Shown: in pieces, positions 1-8,007 of the stretch
How the letters are laid out: each line of letters starts with the position of its first letter
Position numbering within the stretch: position 1 is the first letter of the stretch
Notes under the pieces: generated by a model
What the model saw: only the letters and a program-made list of their open reading frames with translations
Told to the model about the DNA's origin: nothing
The model's database searches: none
Position numbers and translations under genes: made by a program
DNA from: Streptomyces sp. CCM_MD2014
GTDB lineage: Bacteria > Actinomycetota > Actinomycetes > Streptomycetales > Streptomycetaceae
Reading direction: 5' to 3'
NCBI RefSeq assembly: GCF_000772045.1
Contig: NZ_CP009754.1
Location: forward strand, 1,612,001-1,676,000
DNA length: 64,000 nt

Positions 1-687
1 GATGCCGACGACCACGACGCCCTCCTCGACACCTTCCTCGACACGCACGGCGAGTTCGAAAAGTGGCGCACCTGGTCCGATGAAACGACCCACGCCATCC
101 ACGAAACGCAGACCCTGCGCATCGAACGCGTCCACGAAACCCAGGCCCGCGAGACCGCCTGGACCGTAGCCGCCTACGAAACGCCTGTCTCCGACCGCAT
201 GTGGCACCTCACCGCGAGCGGCGCCACCCCCGCCCCAGTACTGCAGAATCTGCTGAACCACCTCGCCGACGGAGACGGCTGGGACACGGTCATCGGCGTC
301 CCAGTGGGCGAGAGGACGGTCACCACAGCCACGCAGCCGCTCACTGAGGCCGGGTGGAAGCACACCCTGACAGGGCACGGGATCCGGTGGACGTCCCCCG
401 ACGGGCAGGCAGGCGTCCGGTTTGACCCACTGACCGCGCAGGCCCCCCAGAGCCCAGCCACCTGGACCATCTGGGCCGGCCCCGACCCGGACCGGCCCAC
501 CTGGGCCATCACCGCGTCCCCGCACACCCCGAGTTCGCTACTGGCCGACCTCTCCGAAACTCTCGCCCACGAGACCGGCACACGCCAGCCCCAGCCGGGC
601 CGCCGCGATCACAGGACCCGCCTCGCAGCCAGTGCGCCGGCGGCTCCGGCGGTCACGGCCGGCCGACCCGCCAGCCGTTCACGCTGA
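1..687 (+). CDS. DUF317 protein, 5' end outside window
   Basis: The frame is open from base 1, so the true start lies upstream; at least 228 residues are visible. From about residue 67 (WHLTASGATPAPVLQ) through RPTWAITASPHTPSSLLADL it follows the Streptomyces DUF317 domain, with its evenly spaced Trp residues. The tail is Arg/Ala-rich and disordered-looking. The function of DUF317 is unknown; such proteins are common in streptomycete plasmids and integrative elements, often near transfer genes, which fits a mobile origin for this end of the window. A strong hairpin follows the stop. Family call is confident; role is not assigned. Confidence 0.8.
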   Translation, partial: DADDHDALLDTFLDTHGEFEKWRTWSDETTHAIHETQTLRIERVHETQARETAWTVAAYETPVSDRMWHLTASGATPAPVLQNLLNHLADGDGWDTVIGVPVGERTVTTATQPLTEAGWKHTLTGHGIRWTSPDGQAGVRFDPLTAQAPQSPATWTIWAGPDPDRPTWAITASPHTPSSLLADLSETLAHETGTRQPQPGRRDHRTRLAASAPAAPAVTAGRPASRSR

Positions 688-721
688 TCATCACCCCCGC
701 ACGAGCGGGGCAACATAGCTT

Positions 722-752
722 GGGATCGCCGGTTGGCCAAACCGGCGATCCC
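722..752. terminator. bidirectional hairpin terminator
   Basis: Perfect 13-bp stem (GGGATCGCCGGTT / AACCGGCGATCCC) with a 5-base loop, placed between two convergent genes. There is no U-tract, as is usual for high-GC actinobacteria. Confidence 0.75.
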
Positions 753-865
753 ACGCACCATAGATAGTCCACCGCCACGCCCTGCCCGCACGTCGAGAGG
801 CTCCTCCCACGACCGCAGACACCACACGTAGCGCAGCCCGTCACGAGGCCGGGAGCGCCGGGCGA

Positions 866-1762
866 TCACGCCGCCGCGTAGCTCGCCCGGAACAAGTCCT
901 GCGCCCGCTCCACGTCCCTCAGCGTACGGAGCTGGACCTCCAGATCACCCGTGCCGTGGTGACCGAGACCGGACACGTCCCGAGTGAAGCCCGGAACAAG
1001 ATCGACGTTCTTCGGATCGACCTTCAGATAGACCAGCAGCTTGCTTCGCTGCGGCGGGCACAGGCAGGCAAAGTTGCGCAGCCGCTGATACGCCCGGTAG
1101 GTCTTGCGCTCCACCCGGTTCACACCATCCCCGAGCCCGAGCAGGACCTCGTCGACCGCACCCGCCAACTCGCGCATCGCCGCGCCCTGGACATCAGCCG
1201 CCGACTGGGCAACCGCCTGGCGCCGTGCCCGACGGGCCACCTGCACGCCGCCGCTCACGGAGGCCACGGTCTCAAGCCCGAGCAGGTCCCTGCCGAAGAG
1301 TCGGTAGCGAACCAGGTCGATCGACCTCCGGTGCTCGCGCACGGCATGCACGTCGTAGCGGGTGAAGTCGCCGGCGATGCAGATCAGGCGTGGTCCGCTC
1401 CACAGGACCTGGGACGCGGCCGTCACCCCGAGCCGGTCGCGGACCAGGTGCTCGAACTCCGCCCGGTGGTCCATCAGCCAGGCCAGGTAGAACAGGCCCT
1501 GGTTGATGACGCCGGCGTCCGTGCCGCGCTTGTACTCAATGATGACCGGCGATCCGTTCTCGTCCAGCCCGAGCGAGTCGATCCGGCCCCCGTGGGCGGG
1601 CCCCGTGCTGTACTCGCTCGCCAGGAAGCGGACGCCCAGCAGCGTCTCCATGTGCGCCTCGACGAGAGCCTGCACATCGGCCTCGATCTCAGCAAGACGC
1701 GGCATGACCTCCGTCATGCCGCTGTTCGTCGTGTCCGTGCGGAACAGCTTCAGGCCCGACAC
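866..1762 (-). CDS. DUF5655 protein with nuclease-like N-domain
   Basis: Protein of 298 residues. The start is taken at GTG 1762 because GGAGGGG lies 8 bases upstream and homologues begin with a sequence like LKLFRTD; a longer reading to 1906 has no such support. The N-terminal half holds HGGRIDSLGLDENGSPVIIEYKR, which has the D...(I/V)xExK layout of PD-(D/E)xK nuclease folds (NucS/DUF91-like). The C-terminal end (VQLRTLRDVERAQDLFRASY) matches DUF5655. Probably DNA-binding or nuclease-related; the biological role is not established. It stands alone and converges with the DUF317 gene. Confidence 0.75.
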   Translation of the reverse strand: MSGLKLFRTDTTNSGMTEVMPRLAEIEADVQALVEAHMETLLGVRFLASEYSTGPAHGGRIDSLGLDENGSPVIIEYKRGTDAGVINQGLFYLAWLMDHRAEFEHLVRDRLGVTAASQVLWSGPRLICIAGDFTRYDVHAVREHRRSIDLVRYRLFGRDLLGLETVASVSGGVQVARRARRQAVAQSAADVQGAAMRELAGAVDEVLLGLGDGVNRVERKTYRAYQRLRNFACLCPPQRSKLLVYLKVDPKNVDLVPGFTRDVSGLGHHGTGDLEVQLRTLRDVERAQDLFRASYAAA

Positions 1763-1970
1763 CTTCCCCTCCTCGGCTCGGTGATCACCAACGCCGACGG
1801 GGTGCGGGATTGTTTCCGCGAGAGCCTTCGGGGGCGTGAAGATAGTGTGAGACCCTACGTACTGCTCGACCAGGGAGCTCGCGCCCCCCGGTGACCGGGA
1901 ATCCACGATTCCCCCATGTGTCCCCCGCGACCTGGGGGACAGCTCCCGGAAGCTGCGTTTACGCAGGTCA

Positions 1971-2013
1971 GCCCCCGTAGCTCAGCGGATAGAGCACGTG
2001 CCTTCTAAGCGCC
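1971..2013 (+). pseudogene. 5' half of tRNA-Arg (UCU anticodon)
   Basis: The sequence starts with a 7-base acceptor strand GCCCCCG, then TA, a perfect D-stem GCTC/GAGC around AGCGGATA, and an anticodon stem-loop with CTTCTAA (anticodon TCT). GCGCC after the loop can still form four of five stem pairs. After that there is no variable loop, TpsiC arm (GGTTCGA), or 3' acceptor strand. It is therefore a truncated tRNA, cut just past the anticodon loop, the usual crossover area of tRNA-targeting integrases. Confidence 0.7.
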
Positions 2014-2149
2014 TGCTCGACGGCAACGGCTCACCGCGTACACCTGCAGAGTGTGAGCTGTAGAGAAAGGTGGGCCGTCGGTCGTCCAGTAAGCCGTGCT
2101 CGGCCGAGCTGCTGTCGTCGCCGTTGCCGCAGCAGGATGCCAGGAAGCG

Positions 2150-2758
2150 TCACGTGCCCGCACCGGGTTCGGGCACCGGCCTGCCCGGCGGGGTGAAGGC
2201 GGCCAGCACCGTGGCGGTGATGTGGCCGGCGGCATGCTCGGAGGTGAGACGGCCCGCACGGATCTCGTCGGCGGCACTGTGCATGACCGAGTGCAGGACG
2301 TTGACCAGCCACGCGATCGGCAGGTCGGTGCGGAAGACCCCCTCAGAACGGCCACGGGCGATGAGCGTCTCGACCCGGGCGGCCGGGCCGCTGTGCAGCT
2401 CGCGGATGCGACCAGGAGGCAGTTCCCTCTGGGCAGCGACCAACAGCGCACGCGCCTGGTCCACCAGACGCCAGCTGGCCTCGACATAGCGCGCCAGCGC
2501 GAGCAGCGGATCACCGGCCAGATCGACCGCGTCCAGTGCCTGATTGCCCCGGTCCACTGCGCGGCTCATCGCCGCATCGACGACCTCCGCCCGGGAGGCG
2601 AAGTGCGCGTACAGCGTCACCCGGCCCACGCCCGCGGCGCGCGCGATCTCGCTGAGGCTCGCCTCCGGGTTCTGTCCCAGGCACTCGGCCGCGGCCTTGA
2701 CGATCGCGTCGATGCTCCGCAGGGCGTCGGCGCGTTTGACGGTGCTTCTACTGCCCAT
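2150..2758 (-). CDS. TetR-family repressor
   Basis: Protein of 202 residues from ATG 2758; an upstream GTG at 2767 is possible. The N-terminal helix-turn-helix is clear (SLSEIARAAGVGRVTLYAHF), followed by an all-helical ligand domain with no assignable specificity. It is divergent from the MFS exporter at 2865 across about 105 bases, the standard layout for a local repressor that is released by the exporter's substrate. Autoregulation and control of that exporter are inferred. Confidence 0.85.
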   Translation of the reverse strand: MGSRSTVKRADALRSIDAIVKAAAECLGQNPEASLSEIARAAGVGRVTLYAHFASRAEVVDAAMSRAVDRGNQALDAVDLAGDPLLALARYVEASWRLVDQARALLVAAQRELPPGRIRELHSGPAARVETLIARGRSEGVFRTDLPIAWLVNVLHSVMHSAADEIRAGRLTSEHAAGHITATVLAAFTPPGRPVPEPGAGT

Positions 2759-2864
2759 GCCCCACACCCTACCGGAATAAGTCGAACATAACTGTTTGGC
2801 TTAGGCGGGCTGCAGGTCTAACCTGAACAGCACTGTACGGATTATCCGTCGAGAGGTGAGCGTC

Positions 2865-4262
2865 ATGAGTGACACGGAAACCGCGAGCACACACACGCCG
2901 CAGACACCCCATCCACGGCGCTGGCCGGTCCTCGGCCTGCTGGGACTGGCCCAGCTGATGCTCATCCTCGACATCACCGTGGTCGCCATCGCACTGCCCC
3001 ACATGGGCACCGAACTGGACCTGGACCGCGCCGCCCTGACCTGGGTGGTCAGCGGCTACGCCCTCACCTTCGGCAGCCTGATGCTGCTCGGCGGCCGGGC
3101 CGCCGACCTGTTTGGCGCCAAGCGCGTCGTCCTGGCAGGGCTCACCCTGTTCACCGCCGCGTCCCTGGCCGCCGGACTGGCCACCGGCGCTCCCCTGCTG
3201 CTGGCCGCCCGGATCGCCCAGGGCGCGGGCGCCGCGATGCTCTCGCCGGCGGCCCTGTCGGTCGTGGTGAGACTGTTCGACGGCGACGAACGCAACAAGG
3301 CACTGGGTATCTGGTCGGCGCTCGGCGGCGGCGGCGCCGCCCTCGGCGTGCTGCTGGGCGGGCTGATCACCGCCGGGCCCGGCTGGGCCTGGGTCTTCTT
3401 CATCAACGTCCCCGTCGGCCTGGCCGTACTCGCCGCACTCGCCCGGATCCTGCCCACCCTGCCCAAGGCGGCCGCCGACTCCCTCGACGTGCCCGGCGCC
3501 GCCCTCGTCGCCGCGGCCACCGGTGCTCTCATCTACGCCCTGATCCGTGCCGGCGACCACGGCTGGCTCGACGCCCTCACCCTCGCCCTGTTCGCCGCCT
3601 CGGCAGCCGCATGCGCAGCTTTCACCGCCTGGCAGCGCCGGACGGCGGCACCGCTGATGGACCTTCGCCTGCTCAGCCGGCGCCCGGTACTGGCGGGCAT
3701 CTTCATCATCGCGGTGGCCACGGCCCTGATGGTGGGTGTCTTCTTCCTCGGCTCCTTCTACCTGCAGAACCACCAGGGCCATGGCGCCTTGATGACCGGG
3801 GTGCTGTTCCTGCCGGTGGCGCTGGTGACCATGGCTGCCGCCACTACGGCCGGCCGCGTGATCGGCCGCCTCGGGGCCCGACTGCTGGCAACGGCGGCCC
3901 TGGTCCTCGCGGCCGCCGGATTCCTCGTCCCAGTCCTCTGGTCCGGCACCGCCGCCATGGTCACCGGCGTGAGTATCGCCGCGGCCGGTCTGGGCACCCT
4001 GTTCGTGGTCGCCTCGGCCACCGCCCTAGGCAGCGTCGCCCCACACGAGGCCGGGGTGGCCTCAGGAATCATCAGCACCTTCCACGAGTTCGGCGCCTCC
4101 ACAGGCGCCGCCGCCGTATCCAGCGCCGCAGCCGCCAGCATCGCCACCCACACCCCCTCCGCCGCCGCGACCGGGTTCGACAACGCCTTCCTCGTCGCCA
4201 CAGGCATCGCCGCGGCCTCCGCCCTCATCTCCCTGTGGCTGATCCCAGTCCAAATGGCCTGA
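2865..4262 (+). CDS. MFS drug exporter, EmrB/QacA (DHA2) type
   Basis: Protein of 465 residues, a normal length for the 14-helix DHA2 family. The start is ATG 2865, with GAGAGG 8 bases upstream; GTG 2856 is also in frame. The first helix carries LMLILDITVVAIALPHM, the family's motif D1 equivalent, and motif C-like glycines are in helix 5 (LGVLLGGLITAGPGWAWVFF). It likely expels a hydrophobic compound by proton antiport. Expression is probably set by the divergent TetR. No CsoR-type site is seen here, unlike the MFS genes further on. Confidence 0.88.
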   Translation: MSDTETASTHTPQTPHPRRWPVLGLLGLAQLMLILDITVVAIALPHMGTELDLDRAALTWVVSGYALTFGSLMLLGGRAADLFGAKRVVLAGLTLFTAASLAAGLATGAPLLLAARIAQGAGAAMLSPAALSVVVRLFDGDERNKALGIWSALGGGGAALGVLLGGLITAGPGWAWVFFINVPVGLAVLAALARILPTLPKAAADSLDVPGAALVAAATGALIYALIRAGDHGWLDALTLALFAASAAACAAFTAWQRRTAAPLMDLRLLSRRPVLAGIFIIAVATALMVGVFFLGSFYLQNHQGHGALMTGVLFLPVALVTMAAATTAGRVIGRLGARLLATAALVLAAAGFLVPVLWSGTAAMVTGVSIAAAGLGTLFVVASATALGSVAPHEAGVASGIISTFHEFGASTGAAAVSSAAAASIATHTPSAAATGFDNAFLVATGIAAASALISLWLIPVQMA

Positions 4263-4614
4263 GCCGAGCAGAATGCGGCTGCCAACCCGCGGCGGCCCCG
4301 ACCTGCCCGCGACGGCTGCGGAGGTTGGGGGTGGAGTGGGCGTAGCCAGCACGGCACGGCCTCGCCGCCGAAGGCGCCGGCCACCTCCACCATCGTGGTG
4401 CCAGCCACCATCCCGGGCGTGCTCATTAGCCGGGGCGCAGGGTGCCCGGCCCAGTGCGACGTCGTTGAACACGGCATCGCATGCATGCACGCCCGCCCCC
4501 GCGGAGTACCCGAGTGAGCCCCGGACCGCCTGGCGGCCCGGGGCGTGAAGCCTGTCGGTACACGAGACACTGGTCAGCCCGGTGATCACAGCCCACGGCC
4601 GGGTCTGCGGCACT
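4263..4614. other. intergenic, no gene seen
   Basis: This stretch lies between two convergent MFS genes. I see no credible reading frame on either strand. Its only clear structure is the hairpin listed at 4518-4544. Confidence 0.5.
4518..4544. terminator. GC-rich hairpin
   Basis: GCCCCGGACCGCC pairs with GGCGGCCCGGGGC apart from one mismatch; it sits between convergent genes and probably ends both. Confidence 0.55.
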
Positions 4615-5889
4615 TCACGCGGCCTTGGCCAGGGCGGACCGTTCTTTGCTGGGCACATGGCGGGCGGGAGTCGAGAGTCTCGTCATGGTTCCTCGTCCGT
4701 CGTGGCGCGGCCACAGGAGGAGGGCACCGATCGCTCCCGCTCCGGCAAGGATCGCGAGGACGGACCAGGCGAGGGGGAGGCCCGCGTTCGTTCCGAGCCA
4801 CCCCGCGATGGGATAGGTGATCAGCCAGGCCAGGTGCGACAGAGAGAATTGGGCGGCGAATGCCTCGGGGATCGCGTTCCGTCCGACGGAGGCACGCAGG
4901 ACCTTGCCGGTCGGAGTGATGATCAGCGCCATGCCGACACCGATCGCGGTCCAGGTGATCGCCGTACCGGTCCATGTGGCGAGCCCAGTCACGACGAGCG
5001 TCACCGCGGCACCCGTGGCGCCGACGAGGACTCCGGCGCCGGTCATCATGACGGTGCGGGCGGAGACCCGGTCGAGGACGCGGGGCAGTACGAGGGCGGC
5101 CAGGAGGGTTCCGGTGCCGGAGGCGGCGAGCATCCAGGCGACGTCCGGCTGCGAGCCGCCGAGCCGGTCGCGGACGTGGTTGACAGTGTTGACGACGACG
5201 ATCGACCCTGCCGCCGCAACCACGAGATTGAGTGCCATGAGGCCGCGCAGTCGAGGCGTGCGGAGGAAGGTCCTGATCCCCGCTGCCGCCTTGTCCCACG
5301 CCTTGGTGTGGGTACTGGGGCGGGCGTCGGGGACGCGTGCCGACAGGACGAGCAGGCCGGAGACGAGGAAGCCGGCGGAGGTTCCCAGGAACAGTCGGTC
5401 GAAGCTCATGAACGTCAGGGCGACGGCCGCCAGCACGGGGCTGAGCAGGCTCTCCATGGTGGAGGCGACTTGGGAGGCGGACAGGGCACGCGTGTAGGCG
5501 GACTCGTCGGTGACGATGTCGGGGATGACGGCTTGGAATGTCGGGGTGAAGGCCGCGGAGGCGGTCTGGAGCAGGCCAATCAGGACGTAGACGTGCCAGA
5601 CCTCGGTGACCAGCGGCAGTACCAGGACCACCGCACCGCGGACCACGTCGAGGAGGACCAGGAGCGTTCTTCTGGGAAGCCGGTCGACGTACGCGGCGGC
5701 CAGGGGCGCGATGACCACGTACATGACCATCTTGATGGTGAGGGCCGTACCGAGGACCATGCCGGCGTGCGGACCGGCGAGGTCGTAGGCGAGCAGGCCG
5801 AGGGCCACTGTGGTCAGCCCGGTGCCGAACAGGGCGATGACCTGGGCACTGAACAGGCGGCGATAGTCGCGGAGGGCGAACAGACGCAT
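4615..5889 (-). CDS. MFS exporter (DHA3-like)
   Basis: Protein of 424 residues with about 12 hydrophobic segments. It starts MRLFALRDYRRLFSAQVIALFG, typical of the DHA3/enterobactin-exporter branch, and has the helix 2-3 loop motif AYVDRLPRRTLL. GGAAGGAAA precedes the ATG. It is the last gene of a three-gene minus-strand run (His-rich protein, AhpD-like protein, exporter), 81 bases after the AhpD-like gene, so it is probably controlled by the CsoR-type operator at 7447. Its substrate is unknown. Confidence 0.85.
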   Translation of the reverse strand: MRLFALRDYRRLFSAQVIALFGTGLTTVALGLLAYDLAGPHAGMVLGTALTIKMVMYVVIAPLAAAYVDRLPRRTLLVLLDVVRGAVVLVLPLVTEVWHVYVLIGLLQTASAAFTPTFQAVIPDIVTDESAYTRALSASQVASTMESLLSPVLAAVALTFMSFDRLFLGTSAGFLVSGLLVLSARVPDARPSTHTKAWDKAAAGIRTFLRTPRLRGLMALNLVVAAAGSIVVVNTVNHVRDRLGGSQPDVAWMLAASGTGTLLAALVLPRVLDRVSARTVMMTGAGVLVGATGAAVTLVVTGLATWTGTAITWTAIGVGMALIITPTGKVLRASVGRNAIPEAFAAQFSLSHLAWLITYPIAGWLGTNAGLPLAWSVLAILAGAGAIGALLLWPRHDGRGTMTRLSTPARHVPSKERSALAKAA

Positions 5890-5970
5890 GGCGTTTTCCT
5901 TCCGTGTCCATGCGGCGGGGCACGGCTCCGGAGCGGAGGCCGTGCCCCGCGGGTACAGGCGGGCAGGTCT

Positions 5971-6501
5971 CTAGGCACGGGCGGCGCTTTCCGGGGTGAG
6001 GCCGGCGAGCAGGTTGAAGGCGCCGGTGAGGATGTTGAGTGCGACGACGCCGACGACGTCGGCGATCGCGCGGTCGCTGTAGCCGTGCTCGCGCAGGGCG
6101 GTGACCTGGTCGTCGGTGATCGACGCCGGCTCGCGGTAGATCTGGGGGGCGAGGGTAATGACCGCGGCGATCGCGGGGTCGGCCGAGGTGCCCGCGCGGG
6201 CTCGCTCGATCTCCTCCTCGTCCACGCACAGGGCGCGGGCGGCGCTGACGTGCGCGTCGAGGCACAGTCCGCAGCCCTGCTGGGCCTGGACGGCGATCGA
6301 GACGCGTTCGCTGATCCGGCGGTTCAGCTTGGCGCGGCCCATGGCCCGGCTGAGTTGGAGGTAGCCGCCGAGCACGGCCGGGGAGTGCGCCATCGTGGCG
6401 ACCATGTCACCGACTTGGCCGTGGCGGGAGACCAGGTCGGCGAGGAGATCGCGGGAGGCGCCAACCGCCGTGTCGGGTGTGAGGCGGGTCAGGCGGGGCA
6501 T
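5971..6501 (-). CDS. AhpD-like carboxymuconolactone decarboxylase-family protein
   Basis: Protein of 176 residues; the start has AGAAGGAG in front. The motif GCGLCLDAH gives the CxxC...H arrangement of AhpD-type alkylhydroperoxidases, so a peroxidase or disulfide-reductase role is likelier than muconolactone chemistry. It lies 20 bases after the His-rich protein gene and 81 before the MFS gene, making one operon under the palindrome at 7447. Copper promotes peroxide damage, so coupling to a copper sensor makes sense, but this is inference. Confidence 0.85.
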   Translation of the reverse strand: MPRLTRLTPDTAVGASRDLLADLVSRHGQVGDMVATMAHSPAVLGGYLQLSRAMGRAKLNRRISERVSIAVQAQQGCGLCLDAHVSAARALCVDEEEIERARAGTSADPAIAAVITLAPQIYREPASITDDQVTALREHGYSDRAIADVVGVVALNILTGAFNLLAGLTPESAARA

Positions 6502-6521
6502 GACGCTCCTTCTGCTTATGG

Positions 6522-7382
6522 TCAGTGGTGGGCGTGGTGTGTGTGGTGGCCGTGGTCGTGGCCCGCGTGCCCGGGTGCGGTGACCGAGTTGACCGACGTG
6601 ACCGCGGCGGGCTCGGTGGTCCGCACGGTGAACTCGGCGGTCCGGACGATGTCGGCGTGCTGGAAGTCCAGGTACAGCCGGTAGGTGCCGGCCGTGGGCG
6701 CTACGGCCATGAAGGAGATGCCGGGTCCCGGCGCGGTGGTGCCGTCACCGGGCTCGCCCTCCGGGTGGACGTGGAGGTAGCCCAGGTCGCCGACCCGCAG
6801 CGCGACCAGGTGCCCGTACGCGGCCAGGTAGGGCTGCAGATCGGTGACGGGGCGGCCGTTCCGGCTGACGGTGAGGGTCAGCTCGCTCGCCTCGCCGGGC
6901 ACGAGCGTGCCGTCGAGCGCGACGGTGTACTCGCCGATCCGCGCGATGCCGGTGGCCTCGGGGAGCGGCTGTGGGGCGTACGGCCCGGCGACCGCGGCGT
7001 CGATCCCGAGCGTCAGGGTGCCGTCGTGGCCGACCGGGTGGATGTCGGCGAAGAACCTCCAGTCCCCCGGTTCCAGGGTCAGTTCGGTGCTCCAGGTGCC
7101 CTTCTCGTCCCGCACGGGGTGGACGTGCTGGAATCCGGCCGTGTCGCGCCGTACGGCGATGAAGTGCAGTTCCTTCTCGTGCTCAGGCACGAACTCGGTC
7201 ACCGCCCGCCCGTCGGGGCCGATCACCCGGAAGCTGACCGGCTGCACGCCGGCGGCGAGGATCGTCGAGTCGAGCTCGAGGGTGTACCCGTTCTCGGAGA
7301 CCGACAGCCCACCGGGCTGGGCCCCGCCGTGGACACCGTGGACACCGTGGCTGGTGTGGCCGTGGCCAGCGTGATTCGTCAT
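6522..7382 (-). CDS. His-rich metal-binding protein, copy 1
   Basis: Protein of 286 residues; ATG 7382 is chosen because GGGAG lies just upstream. Histidine clusters are found at both ends (HAGHGHTSHGVHGVHGG; HAGHDHGHHTHHAHH). The body has two beta-rich repeats with FQHVHP and YLHVHPEGEPGD, resembling cupredoxin- or YtkA-like metal sites. No signal peptide is visible, unlike its paralogue at 29450, with which it shares long stretches such as ASELTL-VSR-GRPVTDL. It is first in an operon behind a perfect CsoR-type operator. Copper or silver binding is inferred. Confidence 0.75.
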   Translation of the reverse strand: MTNHAGHGHTSHGVHGVHGGAQPGGLSVSENGYTLELDSTILAAGVQPVSFRVIGPDGRAVTEFVPEHEKELHFIAVRRDTAGFQHVHPVRDEKGTWSTELTLEPGDWRFFADIHPVGHDGTLTLGIDAAVAGPYAPQPLPEATGIARIGEYTVALDGTLVPGEASELTLTVSRNGRPVTDLQPYLAAYGHLVALRVGDLGYLHVHPEGEPGDGTTAPGPGISFMAVAPTAGTYRLYLDFQHADIVRTAEFTVRTTEPAAVTSVNSVTAPGHAGHDHGHHTHHAHH

Positions 7383-7446
7383 GGCATCTCCCATGGTTGT
7401 GATGCGCCTTCGGGCGTTGTCCGTTCAGGACGTTGATCGCAACCAT

Positions 7447-7463
7447 ATACCCCCCCGGGGTAT
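7447..7463. promoter_or_regulatory. CsoR-type operator
   Basis: The site is ATACCCC-CCC-GGGGTAT, a perfect 7+7 palindrome with a 3-base centre, 64 bases upstream of the His-rich gene start. The same motif recurs before the copper genes at 23-29 kb. Confidence 0.8.
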
Positions 7464-8007
7464 TCCGGTACCTCGATGATTGAAATCTCGCGAGAGGGCT
7501 TCGAGGCGGATCTGCCAGATGCACCCACCCACCTGTCCCGGCGCCGTGACGCCAGCGTGCCGGCACGGCTGGCTCTGCGGTGACTCCCGCGAACGGCAGC
7601 AGAACGACAGGGCACCTGGTGACGCGCGGCAGAGAAACTGGCGCCGCCTACGCGAACGCGGTCCATGCAGGGGGCAGGCGGGCAGCACCCGGTGCTCGGA
7701 CGACTTCGACGCATCGAGGGATGGGCGAGAGGCCAGGCAGGAGAATGGTGGAAGAGGGCACTCACTGGAGAGGAAAGTCTCCGGAGAAGACGCCCGCGTC
7801 GGCATCGAAGGCCACTTCCCGGTCCGTCTGAGGGCTCGCCGGGTCCTTCTCATCGAGGGAAGGTCTGCCCGGCGGCAGCGCAGTCGGCAGCGCTATCGGC
7901 GGGACGACAGGCTCCTCTTTCCGCACCCAGCCGTGGCGGCGCAGCGGCCGGTGTCCCCTGTCTGCAACCTCAGGGAGATGCCGACTTACGAAGGAGGCGC
8001 GGTTGCT
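7464..8007. other. intergenic, no gene seen
   Basis: About 540 bases lie between the divergent CsoR-type operator and the end of nuoN. Short open frames occur on both strands, but none has a ribosome site, codon bias or recognisable protein sequence. I see no riboswitch or RNA gene. Confidence 0.45.

Noticed and set aside
691..714. CRISPR-repeat-like hairpin CCCCGC-acga-GCGGGG
   Set aside because: It resembles the core of type I-E repeats of actinobacteria, but there is only one copy, no spacers and no cas gene in the window.
2768..2864. Operator for the TetR repressor in the divergent gap
   Set aside because: Short dyads such as ACAG-CA-CTGT are present, but none is long or repeated enough to choose without data.
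4582..6684. Long plus-strand frame (700 codons) rich in Gly, Asp and Arg
   Set aside because: It is antisense to an MFS gene and an AhpD-like gene with clear families and ribosome sites; composition is the typical high-GC shadow.
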